A stretch of 32,282 nucleotides of DNA, taken from assembly GCA_028275025.1 (NCBI GenBank), contig JAQCNM010000166.1, positions 1 through 32,282 of the forward strand. The letters are read 5' to 3'. Source of the DNA: Halovenus sp. (GTDB taxonomy: Archaea > Halobacteriota > Halobacteria > Halobacteriales > Haloarculaceae). This document shows positions 1 through 7,658 of this stretch, piece after piece. The notes under the pieces were generated by a model. It saw only the letters and a list, made by a program, of their open reading frames with translations, did not search any database and had not been told where the DNA came from. Made by a program: the position numbers and the translations under genes. Each line of letters starts with the position of its first letter. Within the stretch, counting starts at the first letter, position 1.

Positions 1-1037
1 CCCGCACAGTACTCGACCGCACGGCCGCTCTCGAGGAGGCGACCGACGTCCGGTGTCTTTACCTGCACGAGGTCGGCCGCCCCGGCGTCGACAAACGCCT
101 CGACGTCGGCCCGGCTGTCACACCACTCGTCGGCGACGAGGTCGACCCCGACGCCGGCGTCGGCGAGACCGTCACGGAGTGTGGCCATCGCCGCGATCTG
201 GTCGGCCCGGCCGTCGGCGATTGTCGGCTCCTCGAGTTGGAGCGGGTAGGGGGCCGCCGCCCGCTCGAGTTCGCGGACGTACGCGGTCACGGCCGGGCGG
301 TCGTAGGGTGGTCCGAACAGCCGCTCGAACATCCCGTAGATGTCGACGTGAAACCGCGGCCGGTAGTCGGAGCTCCCGAGTTCGGTCGCGCGGTCGGACA
401 GCCAGGACAGATACTCGACGAGCCGTTCCCCGTCCGGTCCGACCGTCTCGAGACTGTTGAACAGCCCGTGGGGGAGCACCGCGACACGCTTGAGCAGCAT
501 CTTCTCGGCCGTGCGCCGCCGGTCGGCCCCGGACTGCCCGAACACCGGCACCGGGTCTGTCGCGGGCTCTGTCCCGAGCGTGTCTGCGAGCACGTGGGTC
601 TGTGTCGTCCGGCGAGCGGCAGCCGCGGCGGCGACCAGCGCCTGCGAGAGACCGTACTCGACCGCGCTGTGCACGTCTGCCTCTCCGAGAACCGCGCTGT
701 TGCGGGACAACGCCGTCGCCTCGCGCCCGACGAGTGCGTTCCCGAGCCGTGTCTCGACGGCCTCGACGTGGTCGGCGGCCCGAAAGAGCGGGTCCCGGTC
801 GCCCGCGGCGGCGTACTGCACCGCCGCACAGTCACCCCGGACGACGCGGCCATCACTCAGGCTCAACTCGACGAGCAACGACTCACCTGGCTCGCGGATG
901 CGGGCAAACCCCGGCGTCTCCGGGCTGTCGGCGTACGCGAACCCGTCGGACTCCGCCCCGGCGGTGATCGCCGCCTGGTCGTCGGCAAAGAACGCCGACA
1001 CACCCGGGGTCGCGGTGACACGTTCGATCCGGGTCAT
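1..1037 (-). CDS. mal: Methylaspartate ammonia-lyase, 3' end outside window
   Basis: This gene encodes an enolase-superfamily lyase that removes ammonia from (2S,3S)-3-methylaspartate to give mesaconate, a cytoplasmic step of the methylaspartate cycle (and of glutamate fermentation in clostridia). The 345 codons read without a stop from the ATG at 1037 to the window edge; the family is about 413 residues, so roughly 65 C-terminal residues are missing. Visible family signatures are GDCAAVQYAAAGDRDPLF in the N-terminal half, VLPHGLFN (the catalytic-histidine region), HVDIYG, ADEWC and VKTPDVG (the catalytic-lysine region), in the order known for the clostridial enzyme. The start codon shares one base with the glmE stop (TGATG), so it is co-translated with the mutase genes. 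The enzyme acts directly on the mutase product. Identification is strong; the truncation is only a window effect. Confidence 0.95.
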   Translation of the reverse strand, partial: MTRIERVTATPGVSAFFADDQAAITAGAESDGFAYADSPETPGFARIREPGESLLVELSLSDGRVVRGDCAAVQYAAAGDRDPLFRAADHVEAVETRLGNALVGREATALSRNSAVLGEADVHSAVEYGLSQALVAAAAAARRTTQTHVLADTLGTEPATDPVPVFGQSGADRRRTAEKMLLKRVAVLPHGLFNSLETVGPDGERLVEYLSWLSDRATELGSSDYRPRFHVDIYGMFERLFGPPYDRPAVTAYVRELERAAAPYPLQLEEPTIADGRADQIAAMATLRDGLADAGVGVDLVADEWCDSRADVEAFVDAGAADLVQVKTPDVGRLLESGRAVEYCA

Positions 1038-2473
1038 CAGTCGTCCCCCGGACGGCCGACCAGCCGTCCGTCACTGATCGCGGACACGTCGTCGGCGACC
1101 ATCCGGAACGACGGTCGCCGGTTCTCTGTCGTGGCACGTGTCTCGAGTCGGGCGTCGTGTATCTGCTTTACCTCGCTGTCGACCGCGAGGTTGCCGAACT
1201 TCAGTAGCCGGACCCGGCCGTCGTCGTCTCTCGCCGGCAGTACGTCGCCGTCGGCGGCTTCACTGGGTGGAAACGGCACGTCGAGCAGCCCCTGCTCGAA
1301 CGCCTCGACAGTGCCCCGGGCGACGTCACCGTCACCGGCGTCGAACACCGCGTCGAGCAGCGACCGCACGGACCGCTCGATGAGGTCCTGCTCCCGGTCG
1401 ACGCCTTCGAGGTCGACAGACTGCTCCGAGAGCATCTGCAGCACCTGACCGGTCGTCCGGAGGCCGGCGGCGTTCGCCGCCGCCGTCGGCACCCCGCGGG
1501 CCTCCTGTGGCGACTTCGTGATTATCTTGTCCGGTTCGACGACCGCGGCGGTGGCAGCCCCGAGTGCGATCACCCCGTTCGCGCGGGCCTCGTCCCGCGG
1601 GAACCCCCCCATCCACTGGTGGAAGACCGTCGTGACGGTCACCTCCTCGGGGAGGTACTCGGTGCCGAGTTGCTCCATCGCCCGGATCGCGGCCACGTCC
1701 TGCACGAGGTTACCGACCTGTCCGTAGCCGAGTGTGACACTGCGCACGCCCTGGGTGGCCGCCAGCAGCCCCTCGATGATGCAGATCGCGATCGCCACCG
1801 ACGGCGGGACGAGCGTCCCGGTGAGCGGCCCGAACGGCTCGCGGTTGATCGGGACCCCGCGCTCGGTGTAGGCGCCGCTGAGGCGGTCGACGTACTGCCA
1901 GTACTCGATTGTCTCCGCCAGCTCGTACTTGCTCGTGTACGGCAGGTTGTACGTTATCGGGCCGCCCTCGAAGCTCTGGAACCCGCCGGCGAGTGTGACC
2001 GCCGCGAGGAGACGGGCGTCGGGTGTCCCGTGACGGACCTGCACCGGCGCGTCCACCGCCTCGATCAGCCGACGACAGCCGTCGACACCGTGGTTCACCG
2101 CCGGAAAGCCGTTGAGCTCGTTCTCGCCGGTCTCGCGGGACTGTTCGAGGCCTGCCTGTGCCTTCTCGTAGGCGTTGTCGCGGGTGTAGGAGTCGATTGT
2201 CGTCGGTAGCAGGTCCGCGTCCCCCTCGTCGGTGAGTGTCTGGAGCAGGTCGATCTGGTCGTCGAGCCGAGGGACACCCGCCCGTGGCTGGGTCAGAACG
2301 CGGTCGGCCGACTCTAGCACGTCCGCGAACCGCTTGTGTTCCGGGAGACCCTCGTGAAAGGCCACCGCCTCCTCGAAGCTGGCAGACTCCACGGGCGCAG
2401 ACTCCCAGACTGTCTGATCGAGCTGTTCGAGCTCCGCGTCGGTGAGCCGGGTATCCTCGACCATCGGTCTCAC
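1037..2473 (-). CDS. glmE: Glutamate mutase (methylaspartate mutase) subunit E
   Basis: This is the large catalytic subunit of coenzyme B12-dependent glutamate mutase, which rearranges L-glutamate to threo-3-methylaspartate; it is also called mutE or mamB. The protein is 478 residues (clostridial GlmE is about 483). Recognisable blocks are LNGFPAVNHGV, VRHGTPDARLL and EGGPITYNLPY (substrate-binding arginine, glutamate and tyrosine regions), then SGAYTERGVPINREPFGPL and VFHQWMGGFP. The GTG at 2473 forms a GTGA overlap with the glmS stop; an in-frame ATG at 2464 (protein starting MVEDTRLTD) is an equally reasonable start, and neither has a clear Shine-Dalgarno sequence. It lies between glmS and mal, matching the known haloarchaeal cluster order. 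The family assignment is secure and the start is uncertain by three codons. Confidence 0.94.
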   Translation of the reverse strand: MRPMVEDTRLTDAELEQLDQTVWESAPVESASFEEAVAFHEGLPEHKRFADVLESADRVLTQPRAGVPRLDDQIDLLQTLTDEGDADLLPTTIDSYTRDNAYEKAQAGLEQSRETGENELNGFPAVNHGVDGCRRLIEAVDAPVQVRHGTPDARLLAAVTLAGGFQSFEGGPITYNLPYTSKYELAETIEYWQYVDRLSGAYTERGVPINREPFGPLTGTLVPPSVAIAICIIEGLLAATQGVRSVTLGYGQVGNLVQDVAAIRAMEQLGTEYLPEEVTVTTVFHQWMGGFPRDEARANGVIALGAATAAVVEPDKIITKSPQEARGVPTAAANAAGLRTTGQVLQMLSEQSVDLEGVDREQDLIERSVRSLLDAVFDAGDGDVARGTVEAFEQGLLDVPFPPSEAADGDVLPARDDDGRVRLLKFGNLAVDSEVKQIHDARLETRATTENRRPSFRMVADDVSAISDGRLVGRPGDD

Positions 2474-2913
2474 GAGCGGGCCTGTGTGAGCCGGGTGGAA
2501 CGTTCGTCCATCCCGAGTTCGGCACGGAGTGTCGAGACGACCTCCTCGAACTCCACGTCGGCGTCGAACACGCCGTCGAAACCCATCTCTCGGAACTGCC
2601 GCCGGACCGTCTCGAACTCACTCTGTCCGACCGCGAGGTTCCCGCCGATGTAGGTCATCGGGTCGACATCCGCCTCGGCGAGCCCCTCGTGGAGCCCCTC
2701 ACAGTCCTGTTCGGCGTGGCCGTACAGCGAGGACACCAGAACGGCACTCGCGCCGGTCTCGGCCGCCGCCTCGACGAACGCCTCCTTTGGCGTCTGTGCA
2801 CCGAGGTTCCGGACGTCGAACCCGGCCTCCTTCAGCGCGTGTTCGAGCAGGGTGATCCCGACAACGTGTGCGTCCGATCCGATCGTACCGACGACGACGG
2901 AAGGCTCAGACAT
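2470..2913 (-). CDS. glmS: Glutamate mutase subunit S (B12-binding)
   Basis: This is the small cobalamin-binding subunit of glutamate mutase (mutS or mamA; unrelated to DNA mismatch repair MutS or glucosamine synthase). The 147-residue protein shows the B12-binding signature DAHVVG (DxHxxG, whose histidine ligates cobalt) near residue 14, followed by SSLYGH and YIGGNLAVG, which complete the Rossmann-like fold. The ATG at 2913 is chosen because the protein then begins MSEPSVVVGTIGSDAH, like the roughly 137-residue family; an upstream in-frame start at 2973 would add 20 unrelated residues and lies upstream of the likely promoter. It is the first gene of a glmS-glmE-mal operon, with a TATA-like element about 35 bases upstream, so the leader should be only about 10 bases. 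Confidence 0.95.
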   Translation of the reverse strand: MSEPSVVVGTIGSDAHVVGITLLEHALKEAGFDVRNLGAQTPKEAFVEAAAETGASAVLVSSLYGHAEQDCEGLHEGLAEADVDPMTYIGGNLAVGQSEFETVRRQFREMGFDGVFDADVEFEEVVSTLRAELGMDERSTRLTQARS

Positions 2914-2943
2914 CGGTTCAGTTACTCCTCTCTCTCCTGTGGG

Positions 2944-2953
2944 TAATAAAAAT
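2944..2953 (-). promoter_or_regulatory. TATA box of the glmS-glmE-mal operon
   Basis: Read on the minus strand, this is ATTTTTATTA, the most AT-rich stretch in the spacer. It is centred about 35 bases before the glmS ATG. An archaeal start site about 26 bases downstream would fall near 2922, giving a leader of roughly 9 bases. Confidence 0.6.
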
Positions 2954-2967
2954 GTCGAAGCTCGAAT

Positions 2968-3044
2968 CGACATCTGTCGTAATCAGGGGACGAGAGCCGT
3001 TGTCCGTCGACGGGGTTGTGACATCGTGAGACATCGACAGATGT
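2968..3044. promoter_or_regulatory. Paired inverted repeats upstream of glmS promoter
   Basis: The sequence CGACATCTGTCG at 2968-2979 is itself an imperfect dyad and lies about 15 bases upstream of the glmS TATA box. Its 10-base half ACATCTGTCG recurs as the exact inverse CGACAGATGT at 3035-3044, inside a second small dyad ACATC-GACA-GATGT at 3031-3044. The position and symmetry suggest an operator for a dimeric regulator. This is inference, since short dyads arise by chance. Confidence 0.35.
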
Positions 3045-3136
3045 GCGTAGCACAGCATCCTTCATAAATGTTCATGATGTACTCTGGGGTCGGCACTGCC
3101 GTCGCTGACCCGAACTGAGCGGGGAGTCGGCGTCAC

Positions 3137-3523
3137 TCAGGTGTCGTACTCCATCTCCCGCAGGGTAATAACGTCGTTGCCGACCACGAGCGTACCCGAG
3201 AGTCGCTCCTCGAGCAGGAGCGACTGCGTGAGCGGGTCGATCCGCGCCTTTCCGGTCGAGGTCCGCTCGGAGATACCGATACAGACGCAACTGGCCGCAC
3301 GGTCGACGACAAACTCGACGGTCGACGGGATGTCCGGTAGACAACGGGTGGTGAAGTCGACACCGTAGTTCCGGGTCGGACCGACCGCCTCGACGAGCGG
3401 GTCGAGGCTGTCGACAGTGGGGAGTCGGACGAGGTGGACCGTCGCGTGGTCCGGAACGACCGAGCGGAGCGCCTCCCTGACCGACTCCGCTTGTTGTGCC
3501 GACCTGACGACGATTACGCTCAT
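3137..3523 (-). CDS. Small UspA-like protein
   Basis: This 128-residue protein most resembles the universal stress protein family. The N-terminus MSVIVVRSA is a plausible first beta strand. The C-terminal segment GISERTSTGKARIDPLTQSL followed by LLEERLSGTLVVG has the layout of the haloarchaeal UspA nucleotide-binding end (G-x-S/T-x-R-S/T-x-T-G-K...QS-LL). It is shorter than the usual 140-150 residues, and the glycine spacing is not canonical, so nucleotide binding is doubtful. The start codon overlaps the stop of the upstream Bat-type regulator (ATGA), so the two are translationally coupled, which suggests that it may modulate that regulator. The 223-base spacer downstream separates it from glmS. 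Confidence 0.6.
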   Translation of the reverse strand: MSVIVVRSAQQAESVREALRSVVPDHATVHLVRLPTVDSLDPLVEAVGPTRNYGVDFTTRCLPDIPSTVEFVVDRAASCVCIGISERTSTGKARIDPLTQSLLLEERLSGTLVVGNDVITLREMEYDT

Positions 3524-4200
3524 CCGTACGCCCCGAACAGAAGCGTACAGAAGTTGTGCTGGACACGGCGGAGACGCTCGCTCAGGGTCGACCGACTTAT
3601 GCCCAGTTCACCCGCTATCTCCTCCGCGGTCGCCTCCTGTGGCACCTGGAAGAACCCCATCTGGTAGGCCGTCTCCAGCACGGACAGTTGCTGTTCGGAG
3701 AGTTTACCCGAGACGCTCTGTCGGACCTTGTCGGTGCCGAGGGGGAACCCCGGCCGGTCGGTCTGGGTCGTTCCGACGAGTTTCAGTGACCCGTGCACCT
3801 CCTCGACGGCACCGGCGACCTGCTTCAGGTGCTGCCAGTCACGGACCGAGGTCACCACCTCGAGGTGTGCGTTCCGGCCGACGATCCGGTGTGGGACGGC
3901 CCGGTTCTCGGTCAGCAGTGACAGCACAGTGAGACTCGACCGGTCGGCGACGACACTCACGTGGTAGGTGTGGTGGCTCACACCGGTCCGGGAGACGTAC
4001 ACGATATCGGCATCCGGCAGGTCCGCGGAGAGTTGCTCCTCGGAGACACTCGACCCGGAACAGACCGTCAGAAAGAGGAGTTCGTCGCTGTCGGGAACCG
4101 GAAAGGCATTGTCGACTTCGATGCTCTCGATGTTCTCCCCGGTCTCGAGTAACTGCAACGGGATACCCGACAGCCCGATCTGGAACTCGACTCTTAGCAT
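3520..4200 (-). CDS. Bat-type HTH_10 transcriptional regulator
   Basis: This 226-residue cytoplasmic protein has a variable N-terminal sensor-like half and a C-terminal HTH_10 domain (about residues 165-222). The domain begins at LSEQQLSVLETAYQMGFFQV and continues with ATAEEIAGELGISRSTLSERLRR, the hallmark of haloarchaeal Bat-like regulators. No PAS, GAF or membrane segment was recognised. The ATG at 4200 (MLRVEFQIGLSG) is preferred over a longer reading frame that runs back through the tandem repeats, because a good TATA box lies about 35 bases upstream. It sits between the acetone carboxylase genes and the glutamate mutase genes, the expected place for a local regulator of one or both. Its ligand and direction of action are unknown. 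Confidence 0.85.
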   Translation of the reverse strand: MLRVEFQIGLSGIPLQLLETGENIESIEVDNAFPVPDSDELLFLTVCSGSSVSEEQLSADLPDADIVYVSRTGVSHHTYHVSVVADRSSLTVLSLLTENRAVPHRIVGRNAHLEVVTSVRDWQHLKQVAGAVEEVHGSLKLVGTTQTDRPGFPLGTDKVRQSVSGKLSEQQLSVLETAYQMGFFQVPQEATAEEIAGELGISRSTLSERLRRVQHNFCTLLFGAYG

Positions 4201-4231
4201 GTCAGAGTTTGTCACGCGTATGTCGAGGGTG

Positions 4232-4239
4232 AATATACA
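4232..4239 (-). promoter_or_regulatory. TATA box of the HTH_10 regulator gene
   Basis: On the minus strand this reads TGTATATT, centred about 35 bases before the ATG at 4200. It implies a leader of about 9 bases and supports that start. The 31-base tandem repeats begin about 75 bases further upstream. Confidence 0.6.
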
Positions 4240-4314
4240 ACTTTCCCCGGGGTATAGCCCGCCGGGACGGCCCACTACCAGCACCACCGGCAGCCACGGG
4301 AGACAGGTCTGTTC

Positions 4315-4415
4315 GGGTTCGGTCGAGACGACACTCGGTCTCGCCGGGTTCGGTCGGGACGACACTCGGTCTCGCCGGGTTCGGTCGGGACGACACTCGG
4401 TCTCGCCGGGTTCGG
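4315..4415. repeat. Three 31-bp tandem direct repeats plus partial fourth
   Basis: Full copies occupy 4315-4345, 4346-4376 and 4377-4407, each starting GGGTTCGGTCG and ending ACTCGGTCTCGCC. A partial copy, GGGTTCGG, lies at 4408-4415. Copies 2 and 3 are identical and copy 1 differs at one base. The array lies in the noncoding spacer between the acetone carboxylase gamma gene (stop at 4454) and the HTH_10 regulator promoter. The 31-base period is close to three helical turns, so equivalent positions would face the same side of the DNA. An operator array or a simple minisatellite are both possible. Confidence 0.85.
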
Positions 4416-4453
4416 GGCCGACAACCTCCGCCTGCCACCGCCGGGGGAGACGC

Positions 4454-4966
4454 TCAGGCCGACTGCTCCGGCGCCGGAATCGGTTCGTCGATCCACTCGT
4501 TGTAGAACGTCTCGATATCGGGTTCGAACTCGTGGATGAGCGGGTAGCCGGGCATCACGTTCGTCACCTCAAGCAGTGTCTGACAGCCCGGACAGAAAAA
4601 CTCCCGGAGCTCCATGAACTCGGGGTGGGGATGCATGTTCTCCGGGTAGATCTCGAGATACTCCTCCTCGGTGTCACGGACGTTGATCAGCGCGTCGGCC
4701 TTCCAGTTCTGGTCGTGTTCACAGAACTCGTGGCCACACTCGCACTTTATAATCCACTCGTCTTCTGACCTGGCGACAACGTAGAGATGGTCGGCGTAGG
4801 GGATGATTATCGGGTCGTCCCAGTCGACACGCTCCTGCAGGACACTGCGGACCGTCTGGAAGCGGTCTGCGTCCTTGTAGTCGCTCATCATGTCGCGGAG
4901 CTGGTTCCAGTCTAAGTTGTCGTCGACCAGGTCCTCGATGTGTTCACGTGGGTATGATTGTGGCAT
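4454..4966 (-). CDS. acxC: Acetone carboxylase gamma subunit
   Basis: This 170-residue protein matches the small subunit of acetone carboxylase (about 20 kDa), the structural zinc-type subunit of the alpha2-beta2-gamma2 enzyme that converts acetone, bicarbonate and ATP to acetoacetate. It has an acidic N-terminal helical region and then a metal-site pattern: C75-x-C77-x4-C82 (in KCECGHEFC) paired with C125-x2-C128 (in FFCPGCQ). Between and after these are the family-like segments YLEIYPENMHPHPEFMELRE and PGYPLIHEFEPD. The start is well supported by GAGGTGA six bases before the ATG. It follows the large subunit by 16 bases. This subunit is the main reason for calling the operon acetone carboxylase and not a hydantoinase or oxoprolinase, which lack it. 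Confidence 0.88.
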   Translation of the reverse strand: MPQSYPREHIEDLVDDNLDWNQLRDMMSDYKDADRFQTVRSVLQERVDWDDPIIIPYADHLYVVARSEDEWIIKCECGHEFCEHDQNWKADALINVRDTEEEYLEIYPENMHPHPEFMELREFFCPGCQTLLEVTNVMPGYPLIHEFEPDIETFYNEWIDEPIPAPEQSA

Positions 4967-4982
4967 CGGTGTTCACCTCGTG

Positions 4983-7502
4983 TCAGTCGTCGTCTGTTGC
5001 TCGCTTCGGGGTCGCCTCGCCAAACGAGGCGCTCGGGCCCGAGAGGTCGGTTATCGACCGGTCGGCGCTCCAGGTGTAGGGCACCGCGGGCTCGTCGTCG
5101 CGGCCGACGTTCCACCAGGTCTCGTGGCCCTCTGTCGGGTTGTTCCACTTGCGTTTGAGCCCCGTCGCAAAGCGGTTCTCGAGTGACGTCTCGGCCTTCT
5201 CGCTGAGGTCGAACCCGAACTCCGCGGGCAGGTCCCAGAACTCGCGGTAGAACTCGGCGAACTGCCGGCTCATCCGCATACTGCTCTCGTAGGTCTTCTT
5301 GACGTCGTCGATGAGGTCCCGCTCGTTCAGGATGCGGTCGCGCTCGTCTTCCATCCACTCGGTGACGGGCTGGGCGTTCTCGACGCGCTGCTCGCGGCGC
5401 TGCTCGCGGAGCTCCCGGGTTGCCTCCCGGTCGAGTTCCCACTCGCCCTGGACCGCAGAGTTGTGCTTCGGGCCGTCGTCGACCTTCTCGACGACAACGG
5501 CGTACGCCTGCTTCGCGTGACGCGGGAGCACGTAGCCGTCGTGGATGTCCGAGAGCACGTCCTCGGGGGCCCGCTCCATCGGGTCGCCCAGACCGGAGCC
5601 GCCACGGAGGTAGTTCAGGTAGAGGTCGTAGTCGTCGAACTGTTTGGGGGTGCTGATACCCTCCGGTCGACGGGTTATCTCCCCGTCTATCTTCGACTCG
5701 AACTCGCCGCTCTCCGGGTCGAGGTCGTGTTGTGGGTACTCCTCCCCGTTCTCGAACCGCTCCTCGAGGTCGGTGTCCTGGGCGTTGAGGATGTAGCCTG
5801 AGGCCGCCGGGTAGCCGCCGAACAGACCGCCGTCGCTGGTCATGTACCCGTTACCCATCTCGTAGAGCAACCACCTGCTGACGTCTTTGACCGTCCGCAG
5901 CGACTCGAACCCGGCACCACCGGCCCGTCTGCCGGCGCCGCCGGTGTTTGGTTTGACCGCCCGACCGAGAAACGGCAGTGGTTCGGTCATCTCCCAGACC
6001 TCCGCGTCGCCCATGTCACCCTCGGGGTTCCAGATGGCCGCCGCGTGGGGCTCACCGTCGGCGACGTAGCGGGCACCGACACCCTCACACGCCGACTCGA
6101 AGGAGTTGACAGCGTGGAGTTTGCCGAACTGGTCGATGCCGCCGCCCTGTAACCAGTTCGAGGTGTTCGCGTTGCCCGCGTTTATCTCCTCCCAGAACCC
6201 GCGTGCGTAGTAGCCACGCGAGAGGTGCTGCCAGAGCGGTGCCCAGGCCGACACCAGAAAGTGCCAGGCGTAGGCGTGGGCCGTCTCCGTGTTCTGCGTG
6301 TTCGCCCACGACCCCTCGGGCAGGTGGAAGTCACAGCTGTAGTACGCACCGTCGTTGACGTTCGCGTTGGGGATGACCGTCTGGGTGAGCATCACCCAGA
6401 TGCCGCCCTGGATGGCGGCCGGCGTGCAGTTGTAGGGGTGCCAGCCCCACTTGTTCGCACCCTCGAAGGACACCTGGAACGAACCGTCCTCTCGAACGTG
6501 CAGCTCTGAGGGTGCGTGCATGATGTGGTTCTCGTCTGCGTACGTCCGGGTGAGGTTATCCTGGCCCTCGTACAGCGCGTCGACGAACGAGGCCCCGCGG
6601 TAGGTGCCCGGGAGCATCGTCTTCTCGATGCGGTTGCGGAACCCGCGGCGACCGTCCTCGACTGCCTCGCGTGACAGCTGTTTGAACGTCTCGACACCGT
6701 ACTCGTCGATCATCTCGTTGACCGCGTCGCGGATCATCAGACAGCCGGTCATCCGGGTCCGCTCGTCGAGTTTCAGAAAGTCCGGCGTCCGCGTCTTGTC
6801 GGGGTAGTCGTTCTGCCAGGAGTTGAAAAGCTCCAGGTCCTCGCCGATCTTCCGGGCGGTGTAGTACGCCCCGTCACCGAACCGCGAGGACTGGGAGACG
6901 TTCATACTCCCCGGTCCCACGGCACCGGTGTCGATGACGTGGTTGACACCGCCGGCCCACGCGACAATCTCCCCGTCGTTGAAGATTGGTATCAGTGTCA
7001 TGATGTCGCAGGCGTGCACGTCGCCCACGTCCACGTCGTTGTTGACGAAGATGTCCCCGGGCTCGATACCGGGGCTCTCCTCGTAGTCGTGGTTTATCAT
7101 GTACTTTATCGCCTCGCTCATCGTGTGGATGTGGACGATGATACCCGTCGAGACGGCGATAGAGTCACCCTCCGGCGTGAACAGCCCATAACAGAGCTCC
7201 CCCTCTTGTTCGACGATAGGTGTGGCGGCAACCTCCTTTGAGGTTTCGCGCGCGTTCACCAGGTCGCCCCGGAGCTGAGAGAACATCTGCTCGTACTTTA
7301 TCGGTTCCTCTTTCTTTAGTTCGAGTTCCTCCAGACCGGCGTAGTGGTCGGTTCGTTCGGTCTGCTCCTCGAGGGTTTCGAACTGCTCGCGGAGCGTCTG
7401 CCCGTCCCAACCGATGCCGTCACTGCGCTCCTGTTTTCTGTGCACCTTTTGTTTCTCGCGTCGCATTCGAGGAAACTGCTCCTCGGATTCGTGTTTACTC
7501 AT
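4983..7502 (-). CDS. acxB: Acetone carboxylase alpha subunit (HyuB-like)
   Basis: This 839-residue protein belongs to the hydantoinase B / oxoprolinase family and fits the acetone carboxylase alpha subunit (about 776 residues in Xanthobacter), the Mn-containing subunit thought to carboxylate an activated acetone enolate. The sequence shows DIFVNNDVDVGDVHACD, with H163 and D166, and H188 in GGVNHVID; the 3- and 22-residue spacings equal those of the H150/D153/H175 manganese ligands I recall for the bacterial enzyme. Further family blocks are TGAVGPGSMN, RTMLPGTYRG-like text (TMLPGTYRGASF), NCTPAAIQGGIWV and GGAGRRAGGAGFESLR. There is no Shine-Dalgarno sequence at the ATG (7502), and a structured 156-base spacer separates it from acxA. 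A roughly 60-residue charged N-terminus accounts for part of the extra length. Acetophenone or related ketone carboxylation cannot be excluded. Confidence 0.88.
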   Translation of the reverse strand: MSKHESEEQFPRMRREKQKVHRKQERSDGIGWDGQTLREQFETLEEQTERTDHYAGLEELELKKEEPIKYEQMFSQLRGDLVNARETSKEVAATPIVEQEGELCYGLFTPEGDSIAVSTGIIVHIHTMSEAIKYMINHDYEESPGIEPGDIFVNNDVDVGDVHACDIMTLIPIFNDGEIVAWAGGVNHVIDTGAVGPGSMNVSQSSRFGDGAYYTARKIGEDLELFNSWQNDYPDKTRTPDFLKLDERTRMTGCLMIRDAVNEMIDEYGVETFKQLSREAVEDGRRGFRNRIEKTMLPGTYRGASFVDALYEGQDNLTRTYADENHIMHAPSELHVREDGSFQVSFEGANKWGWHPYNCTPAAIQGGIWVMLTQTVIPNANVNDGAYYSCDFHLPEGSWANTQNTETAHAYAWHFLVSAWAPLWQHLSRGYYARGFWEEINAGNANTSNWLQGGGIDQFGKLHAVNSFESACEGVGARYVADGEPHAAAIWNPEGDMGDAEVWEMTEPLPFLGRAVKPNTGGAGRRAGGAGFESLRTVKDVSRWLLYEMGNGYMTSDGGLFGGYPAASGYILNAQDTDLEERFENGEEYPQHDLDPESGEFESKIDGEITRRPEGISTPKQFDDYDLYLNYLRGGSGLGDPMERAPEDVLSDIHDGYVLPRHAKQAYAVVVEKVDDGPKHNSAVQGEWELDREATRELREQRREQRVENAQPVTEWMEDERDRILNERDLIDDVKKTYESSMRMSRQFAEFYREFWDLPAEFGFDLSEKAETSLENRFATGLKRKWNNPTEGHETWWNVGRDDEPAVPYTWSADRSITDLSGPSASFGEATPKRATDDD

Positions 7503-7658
7503 AGCTGTTTAGTTCGTGGGGTGCATCTGCTCTGAGCCAGATGCGGGCTCGTGCAGTGCACACACCTCGACGGCAACTCCGCGGTCATCGTCCCCGAGGT
7601 CGTCGGAGGTGAGTGCATTTCTACACGGTGTGTGTAGGGTGTTCATACGGTCGGTGTG
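7503..7658. other. Intercistronic spacer with three inverted repeats
   Basis: This 156-base gap between acxA and acxB holds no credible gene. It contains GCATCTG/CAGATGC (7523-7529 with 7538-7544, 8-base loop), GTGCA-G-TGCAC (7551-7561) and CTACAC/GTGTAG (7621-7626 with 7632-7637, 5-base loop). In the acx mRNA these could fold into small hairpins. No TATA box is obvious just upstream of acxB, so the spacer is more likely an mRNA processing or stability region than a promoter. That function is inferred only. Confidence 0.5.

Noticed and set aside
237-1448. Long plus-strand open frame of about 400 codons
   Set aside because: It is antisense to mal and glmE, which show clear family motifs; its translation is arginine- and proline-rich without recognisable domains, as expected of high-GC shadow frames.
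4315-4415. Possible CRISPR array
   Set aside because: The 31-base units are directly contiguous without spacers, and no cas gene is present.
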